From the NCBI GenBank assembly GCA_026315105.1, contig CM048755.1, forward strand, positions 757,349,301 through 757,413,300: a stretch of DNA of 64,000 nt, written 5' to 3'. This document shows, in pieces, positions 57,201-64,000 of this stretch. The position numbers and the translations under genes were made by a program. Under the pieces are notes generated by a model. It saw only the letters and a list, made by a program, of their open reading frames with translations, was not told the origin of the DNA and searched no databases. The stretch comes from Locusta migratoria (Eukaryota; Arthropoda; Insecta; Orthoptera; Acrididae). Within the stretch, counting starts at the first letter, position 1; the number at the start of each line of letters is the position of its first letter.

Positions 57201-60142
57201 AATTTCGCAATAAAAATCTCTAATGACCGGTTGATAAAAATGGGCGAGATATGTACAGCGAAATCGATGAAGCCAGAGCCCTGAACTTACGCAGCACGTT
57301 TTCCACAACGCACATCGTTTGTTGTGAAGCAGACCCCTCTGACTGCAGCACTCGAGTATTTGCGCACCCTGCGCTGCCCCGGTGCTTCCCCCTCCCTGTC
57401 CTCCCCAGGTTGTGGCTGTGGTGGCTCGGACAGCACTCTCAATCGCGTCCTTTTGATGCACTGAAGTATCCGTTCTGTTAATCTGAGCAAAAAAGGGTTC
57501 AGATAAAGTGTGAAAGATTAGTATTTGTACTTGTATTAGTATTCCTTTGTAAAGTGTGTTGAGAAAGCATTGTGCTTTAATGTGCAACTCAACCATAAAT
57601 ATCAAAGCACCACTGTCACTATGAAAATAAACACTCAAAACACACAAGGAGCAAGTTAAAAATAAATTAATCAGTACTATACGTGACTGCACTGAAAGTT
57701 TCAAATTGCAGCTTTTGCTTTTTAAAAGTCAGCATCAGTAAAGAAACTTGGATAATTTTCCCTGTCGCAAATCCTTTAATTTACAGACATTGCAGAAAGA
57801 ATTTGAATATGGGATTAATGTAATAAGAAAGAAGTTAAAAAAGCTGGTTGGCTGCTGAGAATAAAACCATGCAGGTGCCGATAAAATCTTTATTCCTTTT
57901 GTACTGACGCGTTTTGGGCGTAGCCCATCTTCAGAGTACCTGGTAAGCGTAAAAAACTAAGGTAATACATTAAAATTCAAACATAAGTAAATGTGAAACA
58001 AAAAGAAAAATGACACAAAAAATTTATACATACCATAACATAACCCATTTAAACAAAGACAAAGTGCAATTGCCAGCTTCTAATTTTATGAGCAGGTGAG
58101 AGTCAAAAGCTGTATGAAGATACCTAAGCAAGGTTTTTACAGTTTTTTTAATACTTGAGTGTATCTTACACAGTAGCTGTGAATATATATATCTTTTGCA
58201 TTTGCTATATTATGATTCGCTGCCTACTACTCATTTCATTGTAAGCTTCAATAATGAATAACGATCACATGGCATTGTTGCATTCTGAGTAGTGAGTAGT
58301 TATAAAATTGGCCACACCTTTGCAAATGTGATCACCTTAACAGGCAAATAGAAGAAACAAATAGTATAAGTCAGAGGAATACATATATGCCAGTTTGCCT
58401 ACCGAAGTCACCATTTCTGCAACACAATTAATTGTAAATACTTATTGGTGTGATGTCTTTCGAAAGAATAGACATCACACCAATATATAAGTAGTATTCA
58501 CGTGCTACGGTGGCGTTCTGGGTTCCAGTCTTTATCACTAATGTGATAAAATCGTTGGACCTCGTGTGAAAATCCCTGGTGGTGACCATTGAGGAATATG
58601 GTCGAGGGTCACTACTTTGGTAGCGTGGGACAGGTGAGAAGTTTGGGCAGACGGCAGACGCGCTCCGGATAGACATGAAGTTAAGGCAACTGCAGGCCCA
58701 AAGTTTGTAATCGATTAATACACTATAACGTAATATTTTATCTTTATCCTGAAGTCTTCAGTTCTTTCCAGCACTAAGATCAAAGGGTGCAGTACTGAAT
58801 ATTAATTTTATTTCAGTAAAAAACCATTTTGATTGCAAATTGTTGTATTAACTAATGACGAGTTTCGCCCTTTAGCAGGGCATCTTCTGATTATCTGGGT
58901 GACAGAACTTTTGTAAATTCTGTCATGCAGATAATCTGAAGATGCCCTGCTAAAGGGCAAAACGCCCCATTAATTAATAAAACAATTTGCAATCAAGACG
59001 GTTTTGTACTTTAGGAATATTTATTCTCACAGATTGCTGTACACCATGGACTGGAAATCATTTTATATTGAATATTAATTTTTTCTTAAAATGCTTCAGT
59101 TTTCTTTATATCAAGTAGCGTAATATGTTTTACTTAATTTTCTCTATTTCAATGGTATGACAACACACAAATATAAATTCAGAGACTGAAGGCGAGATTT
59201 CAGGACTGCACAATACAGTTAAAAAATCGCGAAATGTCATATTCCATTGATTAACGTACGTTACGAACAAAGATATTTAACAAAAACATAACTACTTGGA
59301 AATGGCTGTCAGAAGGTTGCAGTATAGTTTCAGATGGCCACTTAAACTTTTCAAGTTCTTACATATCTTTCTATGAAATTAGTTATGATTTGTCTAAAGA
59401 ACAAGTGCACAAATTCTAAAAAAATAAAAAATATTAACTAACAATACTTTTAGCTATATTTCAAAAAGCAACGTACTCTTCTCTTAACAATTATATATTA
59501 AAATAGATTTTTATGATAAAACAAATGGGTGTAGTTACTTCGCAGTGTTATTTTCTCCTGTAGTAATGTTGTGGCCCACTTGAAATAAAACTTTCGAGAG
59601 TTTGGCCCGAGGAGGAAAAATGTTGAGTATGGCTGGTCTAGCTTGTCAAAAGTACTTTGCCTACTACAGAACACGTTGATGCCACAGGTCAAAGCCAATG
59701 GGTGGAATTGCGTCCTATAAATGAGCCAAAGGAAATGCTGATTGCCAACAGCAGAGAAAGTCATTGGACTAGTGACAATGTTATGACCACTTTCTGAAAA
59801 CATGTTTAGTCATTCTCCACCATTTTTATTATTGAATAGTAACTTATCAAACATTTTATGTTACAGAAACAAATGTACCACCCTGTTCTGGAGAAAGATG
59901 TGGATCAAGCACTCGAATACAATTGTGACACCCGATATTATAATGCAGACACAAATTACATGCAGTGTGCCAGCAAGAAAACCAGATTGTATGCAAGGCC
60001 AGAAAATTGCGAATCATTTTTTAATGGCTACAGGAGAGTGTTTATCGTATTGTCTGTATTGGATGATGGGTATACTAGCTCTGATGTGTATCCTGATTTC
60101 GACACCCATTATTATCCAATGTTCGTTGTAATTGTCACATGA
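48543..60142 (+). CDS. Small PARP-catalytic-domain-like protein, probably inactive (three exons)
   Basis: Exon 1 is 48543-48555 (ATG in AAAAGCAATGG), exon 2 is 48645-48898 and exon 3 is 59867-60142, ending TGA. Junctions obey GT-AG (GTAAGT donors at 48556 and 48899; TTTCAG and TTACAG acceptors), and phases fit (phase 1, then phase 0), giving 180 residues. Exon 2 contains ILQVDVIENPYQYGRFLIRK, which resembles the helix before the NAD pocket of PARPs. Exon 3 contains MYHPVLEKDVDQALEYNCD, where PARPs have an HGT motif, then RRVFIVLSVLDDGYTSSD, like the core PARP strand. The His of the H-Y-E triad seems kept, but HG is HP, the GxYFA tyrosine position reads TRLYA, and the chain ends after MFVVIVT where the catalytic Glu would follow. 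A role as an ADP-ribose-binding or scaffold pseudoenzyme is an inference; family membership is moderate. Confidence 0.72.
50360..50442. repeat. Compound microsatellite (CT)n(CA)n
   Basis: CT units to about 50416, then CA units to 50442. Confidence 0.96.
50483..50871. repeat. Foldback repeat with ~135-bp arms around a (GT)n core
   Basis: Left arm 50483-50618 and right arm about 50735-50871 are reverse complements with scattered changes. Shared blocks: GTTAATTACAACAGATGATTAG, GTGATGCCTACTC, GTAACAGTGAAAG and GCAGTGACAGTATAC. The centre contains a GT microsatellite at 50657-50690. Confidence 0.9.
50994..51015. repeat. G homopolymer tract
   Basis: About 20 consecutive G residues; prone to replication or assembly error and could form a G-quadruplex. 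Confidence 0.9.
51240..52945 (+). mobile_element. CR1-like LINE, 5' truncated, in intron 2
   Basis: It starts in the region before the RT and runs to a 3' tail reading ATATAGATGTAGATGTAATG. The RT frame is described separately. Downstream of the RT stop, the thumb/C-terminal region (RATCFVTGSFGNRECVTEMI, LQWKTLQERRS, then SQRDHEDQI) continues with stops and shifts. The repeated GATGTA tail and this C-terminal motif suit the CR1 group; the clade is an inference. Sense orientation relative to the host gene. Confidence 0.9.
51554..52450 (+). pseudogene. CR1-like reverse transcriptase, 298-codon open frame
   Basis: Non-LTR reverse transcriptase fingers and palm: PKDWKMAQVIPIFKKG, then FLDFRKAFDTVPH (first catalytic Asp), VMSGVPQGSVVGSLLFTIYINDL, RLISDDAVVY, WQLNLNVDKCNVL, and NYLGVGIRSDLKWNGH. 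The last two Asp are intact, but the residue before them (A of FADD/YADD) reads S. The frame ends at TAA 52448-52450; typical elements continue further. Endonuclease and ORF1 are absent from this truncated copy, so it is not autonomous. Confidence 0.9.
53351..53965 (+). pseudogene. Possible piggyBac transposase remnant, centre deleted
   Basis: 53351-53539 encodes an acidic N-terminus (LNEILDEDFNLGSKSVYEDG) like that of piggyBac transposases, which start with D/E-rich segments. At 53900-53965 a different frame encodes YCGQCHNHVCNKHSERIV, resembling their C-terminal cysteine-histidine zinc-binding region. The several hundred residues of the catalytic DDD core are missing. Terminal repeats and a TTAA duplication were not found. 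Confidence 0.45.
54172..54219. repeat. Poly(A) tract, ~48 bp
   Basis: Homopolymeric A run. It could be the tail of a retroposed transcript, but no body was recognised upstream. Confidence 0.92.
57880..57960 (-). repeat. Repeat end with hammerhead-like core
   Basis: The minus strand reads CTGAAGA, then TGGGCTACGCCCA (5-bp stem), then AAAACGCG. It resembles the ends of Penelope-like elements that carry minimal hammerhead motifs, except that the expected G of GAAA is A. Confidence 0.5.
58822..59004. repeat. Foldback repeat, ~76-bp arms, hammerhead-like core in both arms
   Basis: Left arm 58822-58897 and right arm 58928-59004 are reverse complements with few mismatches. The right arm (plus) reads CTGAAGA, TGCCCTGCTAAAGGGC, AAAACG. 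The left arm (minus) reads CAGAAGA, the same hairpin, then GAAACTCG. Confidence 0.88.
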
Positions 60143-60227
60143 TTTGGCAATGACATTGGTGTATTTATGTTTGCTGTTTATCTACTTTTATATTTTTGAC
60201 CATTGCATTAATCATTTCTGCAGTATT

Positions 60228-60600
60228 CAATATAAAGACTGAATTTTGTAGTATAGTAGTATGAAGAAAGTATTTTATGTATCTTTTTTTTCCAACTTCA
60301 GAACAGCTGCAAAAAAGTCCAGGCTAGTAGAAATTTATGGATTCTGATTTGGGACTTTGTAGAAAGTCCTGTTTTAAAAACTTCTCTTTCAGGCCAGTTT
60401 CAATCTTCCTGTTTATAATTTTTAGAAGAAATCAAGGATAAATATGTGATGAACTTTCATGTTATATGTACTAGGATAGATTAAGCTAGCCTTCATCCTT
60501 TATTCATAACAGTAACCCCTACAAAAACTTTTTATAAAATGTAAACATTGTTGTTATAATAATGTACTTATAAATAATAAAAATTGTATTTCTTTGTAAA
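60228..60600 (+). terminator. Candidate polyadenylation signals of the PARP-like gene
   Basis: AATATAAAG (variant ATATAAA) lies at about 60229 and AATAATAAAAAT at about 60573-60584 (AATAAA within). The latter would give a 3' untranslated region of about 450 bp. No other gene starts before 61100. Confidence 0.4.
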
Positions 60601-61099
60601 CCTGTTCTTAATTTTAAGAGGAAATTTTCCTTTGACGTCATAAAAACAAAGTGGCAGCAATGGTACACCACCAGAGAACAACAATAGAATGAAATGAATA
60701 CAGTAATCTGTTTTAAAGAACTTTCACATGGGATTCTTAACAGTCCCAGTGTACATATATTTATGTATGTTGGTAAGCTTTTGATGTTGCTTAACTGCTT
60801 TCATATTGGCCTTTATACAACAGGGATTGATAGGATCATAACACAAACTAAAGAAAGATAAGGAACTGAAAAAGCCACAATAGGTGAGTTTTGCTGGGTA
60901 TATAGTTGTATGTAGGAAAGACAATAATTAAATTTTACAAACAAATGAAGTGTTGCACCACAGATTCAAAGAAAAAAAAATAAGTACTTAATACTACTAT
61001 AACACTTATTATTAAATGGAAGAGGTGGTGAGCAGGAATCTGGCATGAATAATGGTAAACTGGGCATCTTCTGTTACAAAATGACTGGCTACAAAACTT
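60601..61099. other. Spacer without a supported gene
   Basis: Nothing recognised. Confidence 0.4.
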
Positions 61100-62930
61100 C
61101 TCACTTGTTAAAAGATGGGTTCAGTAGTAGCATTTAAGTGAAAATAGCCTTGCAATGACCATCAACAGAAACCTAAAAGTAAATTCTGTACCATAATCCA
61201 GTGACTGATGAGCTATTGGCCTAGCTGTAAATAGAGTACATACTTCCCTCAACACAGCATTAGGGGGGAGGGTGGCAGGGGATGGACAGGATATAGCGTG
61301 CGAAGGCTCAAAAGAGCACTCAGAGAGTCCGAGCAAATGATACTCTTATTGAGCGAGTTTCGCCGGATGTATTGGGTGGCTTGATATAATGCATACAGCT
61401 CAGCTGTAAAAATGGAACTCCCCACAGGGAGATGATAGTTAAACGAGGCGTTGCCAAGTACAAAGGCTCACCCAACACCCTGGTCTGTCTTTGAGACATC
61501 AGTGTAGATGAACAAATGGTCATCAAATTTGAACCGGAATGCGAGAAATTCTCTCTGGTAAACGAAACTACGTGTGGAGTCCTTTGGAAGAGAATGAAGG
61601 TCCAAGTTAATACGGACTTCGGGGCTTAGCCACGGTGGAGAGGTGCTCTCTCCAGTCAAGAAAATAGCAGGCATTGTAAAGCCGAGCTGGCCAAGTAACG
61701 AACGCAAGCGTATTCCCAGTGGTAGCAGAGCAGACGGGCGCATGCCAAAAAGACCGTCATGTGAGTCATTAAAGAAAACTGCGTATGATGGGTGTCCTCA
61801 CATGGATGACTAACAGCTAAGCAGGAGTTTCCATCGGTAAGAAAGAGGTAGCACGGCGGCCTCGGCATAGAGGCTCTCAACAGGGCTAGTGTAAAACGCT
61901 CCCGTTGCCAGGCGGATCCCTTGGTGGTGGATTGTGTTAAGGCGGTGCAGTATGGACGGTCGAGCCGAAGAATAGACAATGCTACCATAGTCCAGTTTGG
62001 ACTGAACTATGGTGCGATACAGATGGAGGAGAGTAGTCCGATCAGCTCCCCACAAGGTGCCACTTAACACCCGCAGCACATTGAGAGAGCGGGTACAGCG
62101 AGCTGCCAAACGAGATATTTGGGGAGACCAACTTAACTTCCTGTCTAAAACAAGTCCCAAGTACATCGTGGTCTCCACAAATGGAAGTACTAAGGGGCCC
62201 AGACGAAGGGACGGGGGAAGGATCTCCTTCCGCCGCCAAAAGTTCATGCAGACTGTCTTGTCAGCCGAGAATCGAAAGCCAGTGTCCATACTCCACATGT
62301 GGAGAGTGTCTAGGCACTGCTGAAGGCGCTGCTCCAGGAGACCCATTTGCTCAGAGCTGCTGTAGATTGCAAAGTTGTCGACAAAGAGGGACGCCGACAC
62401 TCCGGGTGGTAGATGATCGGCTGTAGAATTGATTGCCACTGCAAATAAAACGACGCCTAGGGCTGAACCCCAGGGGACCCCGTTCTCCTGAATAAAAATG
62501 CTCTATAAAACCGAACCTACAAACACTTTAAACACACGGTCTGTTAAAAATTCCCAGATAAAAATTGGCAGAAAACCCCATGTGTGCAGAGTGCGGAGGA
62601 TACCTTTTCCAGATCAAAGAACACCGCTACTGTCTGGTGCTTCCGTAAAAAGTTATTCATTACTGAAGTAGATTGGGCAACGAGATGATCCACCGCAGAA
62701 CTGCACTTGCAAAACCCACATTGGACATTAGAAAGGAGATGTCGCGTTTCAAGCCACCATACCAGGCGCCCGTGAATAATGCGTTCCATCACCTTTCATA
62801 CGCTACTGGTGAAGGAAATGGGCCGGTAGCTTGAAGGGAGAAATTTGTCCTTCCCAGGCTTTGGTATGGGAATGACTATTGCTTCACGCCAGTGCCGCGG
62901 AAAGGTGCCTTCTATTCATATGCGGTTGTA
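61100..62930 (-). mobile_element. I/Jockey-like LINE, 5' truncated
   Basis: Minus strand: RT pieces near 62790-62544 (NVQCGFCKCSSAVDHLV, then VAVFFDLEKV), palm and thumb at 62439-61810, then RNase H at about 61550-61320 (FIYTDVSKTDQGVG, followed by a TAELYALYQA-type motif in another frame). It is related in layout to the LINE at 22195-26290 but clearly a different copy or family. Several stops and frameshifts. Confidence 0.87.
61810..62439 (-). pseudogene. Reverse transcriptase palm/thumb of the I/Jockey-like LINE
   Basis: A 209-codon open frame starting near the catalytic site: ASLFVDNFAIYSSS, where the FVDD doublet reads VDN, so one metal-binding Asp is replaced by Asn. Then TGFRFSADKTVCMNF, YLGLVLDRKLSWSPQI, and SKLDYGSIVYSSARPSIL, typical of the thumb region of these elements. 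The upstream palm with the first Asp is in a different frame. Not functional. Confidence 0.88.
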
Positions 62931-62954
62931 GGTGGCCAGTAGGAATGGCTGAAC

Positions 62955-63060
62955 TTGGGAGGTACTATGTGAGAAAAAATCCCTACCTCCGTCTGGGATT
63001 AAACCTGGGACTTCCAAGGCCAGAGTGCAGTACTCTTACCTATTGGACCGCCACAGCTAC
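62955..63060 (-). mobile_element. tRNA-like repeat (possible SINE head)
   Basis: The minus strand from about 63055 reads AGCTGTGGCGGTCCAATAGG (A-box region), ACTGCACTCTGGCC (anticodon-like arm) and CCAGGTTTAATCCC (B box). No classical acceptor stem or flanking duplication was found, so it is more likely a SINE than a functional tRNA gene. Confidence 0.5.
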
Positions 63061-63301
63061 ACAAGACTGTCCATAATTGACCTAAAGGTAATTGTCTTCA
63101 CATCTGTGCTAAAGCCTTCCGTTTATTTCCACACATTGTATTAGAGAAGCAAACATATACTATATATCCGATTCATTATTAGTCATTCAGCATTCACATA
63201 AGCAATAGACTTAGTTATTTCTTGTAAATATTACAATATACAGACTATCTAATAATGGAAAATCCAGGTTGGAAGTAATAATATAGTAATAAGGACAGTT
63301 C

Positions 63302-63639
63302 ACAACTCACCGCAAAGACATGGAGATGAACTGCGACAGGCACATACAAAAGACACACACATAGAAAACTTTCAGCTATCGGCCATGGCCGCCTTCAGAA
63401 AATAGAATATTCACACAGGCACACAACACAGTCATATAACCGTCACCTCTGGCTGCTGCACTTCTAATTGCCGCAATTCGAAGTGCGGCAGCCGGAGGTG
63501 ACTGTGTTGTGTGTCTGTGTGATTGCGTCACTGCTCTATTTTCTAAAGAAGGCCATGCCCAATAGCTGAAAGTTTTGTATGTGTGTGTCTTTTGTATGTG
63601 CCTGTCACAGCTCGTCGCCACATCTTTGCGGTGAGTTGT
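63302..63639. repeat. Foldback/MITE-like element with ~160-bp arms
   Basis: Left arm 63302-63465 and right arm about 63481-63639 are reverse complements: ACAACTCACCGCAAAGA at one end with TCTTTGCGGTGAGTTGT at the other, plus shared GTATGTGCCTGTC, TAGCTGAAAG and GGTGAC blocks. A short spacer lies at the centre. No coding sequence. Confidence 0.92.
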
Positions 63640-64000
63640 AAAATATAGACTAACTGACAAGAAATGATTCTCAAAAATGCATTTTCTATGAAGTACATGG
63701 TGTTCTTGGGTCAGAAAGTTCAGGTAAAAACTATTATTGTACTTCAAAGTAAAGAGACCACTCACTGAAAATCAGATTCACTGAGTCGTCAACAGATGCA
63801 CGTAAGATGGACAGAAGACTTGCAAGTTATTGGAGGAATTGTGCTTGGAGCTGAAGTATGGGAAAAAACACACACACACAACACCACTACCACCATCACC
63901 ACCACAAAAACAACAACATTCACTGAGATGCTTTAGAACCTACATGCAGTTGCATGTCTAAGGGATACCACTGCTTTCACTAGGTGGAGTGAGGTAGGGG
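63640..64000. other. Window end, no supported gene
   Basis: A low-complexity ACCACCATCACC-type stretch lies at about 63885-63920. Confidence 0.4.

Larger units (their letters stand above)
57108..59635. mobile_element. hAT-like DNA transposon remnant
   Basis: The exact 8-bp duplication GTCTAGCT lies at 57100-57107 and 59636-59643, the size used by hAT elements. Ends start CAGTGATAGG and, on the other strand, CAGCCATACTC; both inner flanks carry GGCCC-rich text (CTTGCGGCCCGCC; TTTGGCCCGAGG). A plus-strand scrap near 57750-57830 (LQTLQKEFEYGI) recalls hAT transposases related to GTF2IRD2/ZBED proteins. Other repeats (57880-57960, 58822-59004) sit inside. No open transposase remains. Confidence 0.72.
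48899..59866 (+). other. Intron 2 of the PARP-like gene, ~11 kb
   Basis: It starts GTAAGT and ends TTTTATGTTACAG. It holds the repeats listed separately. Unassigned stretches (49000-50340, 54230-57100 in part) show no exon I can support. The 151-codon minus frame at 55833-55378 and the overlapping plus frame at 55477-55797 carry no recognisable domain. Confidence 0.7.

Noticed and set aside
57123..57704. 193-codon minus-strand frame in the hAT-like element
   Set aside because: No domain, proline/glutamine-rich GC-biased stretch, and no start context; more likely chance openness in a transposon end.
1..64000. CRISPR array
   Set aside because: The regular repeats are microsatellites or dispersed SINEs; no short repeats with unique spacers occur and the DNA is eukaryotic.

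Overview
The window looks like a piece of a large, repeat-rich insect genome, most likely an orthopteran (locust or grasshopper). That assignment is an inference from the very dense retrotransposon and SINE content, an ~11 kb intron, and tRNA-derived SINE families that I associate from memory with Orthoptera. Nothing bacterial or plasmid-like is visible. I support only one host protein-coding gene. Everything else recognisable is mobile DNA, its debris, simple repeats or unannotated spacer.

Region by region: 1-9.7 kb is spacer peppered with tRNA-derived SINEs (several with exact target-site duplications, one nested inside another), microsatellites and a ~320-bp tandem repeat. 10.65-17.57 kb holds a LINE fragment interrupted by an endogenous retrovirus-like Gypsy element. 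That element has gag, protease, RNase H, integrase and an F-type envelope, but has lost its reverse transcriptase, the N-terminal part of gag and most of the 3' LTR. 19.6-21.75 kb is another LINE copy carrying an 88-nt-arm palindrome. 22.2-26.3 kb is a minus-strand I/Jockey-like LINE with RNase H and a nested SINE. 26.32-28.66 kb is a mariner-like element with ~320-bp terminal inverted repeats and a DD41D transposase broken by a SINE. 29.31-32.21 kb is a 2.9-kb IS630/Tc1/mariner-superfamily element with an unusually wide D-to-E spacing (~81 residues), with foldback repeats inside it. 33.9-38 kb holds a Helitron-like end, LINE 5' fragments and a foldback built from two opposed SINEs. 37.95-42.4 kb is an RTE-like LINE split by a second DD41D mariner. 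42.7-45.75 kb is a nearly full-length but decayed LINE with endonuclease and reverse transcriptase.

48.54-60.14 kb is a three-exon host gene on the plus strand. It encodes a predicted 180-residue protein resembling the catalytic fold of PARP ADP-ribosyltransferases but apparently lacking the catalytic residues. Its ~11 kb second intron contains a CR1-like LINE, a piggyBac remnant, a hAT-like element with an 8-bp target duplication, foldback repeats and microsatellites. 61.1-62.9 kb is a second I/Jockey-like LINE on the minus strand, followed by a tRNA-like repeat and a foldback element.

The insertion order can be partly read: SINEs post-date the LINE, the mariner and the other SINEs they interrupt, the mariner post-dates the RTE-like LINE, and the retrovirus-like element lies at the broken edge of an older LINE. 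Several unrelated foldback repeats share a CTGANGA - hairpin - GAAAC arrangement that matches the core of hammerhead ribozymes; this is one of the more interesting signals here.
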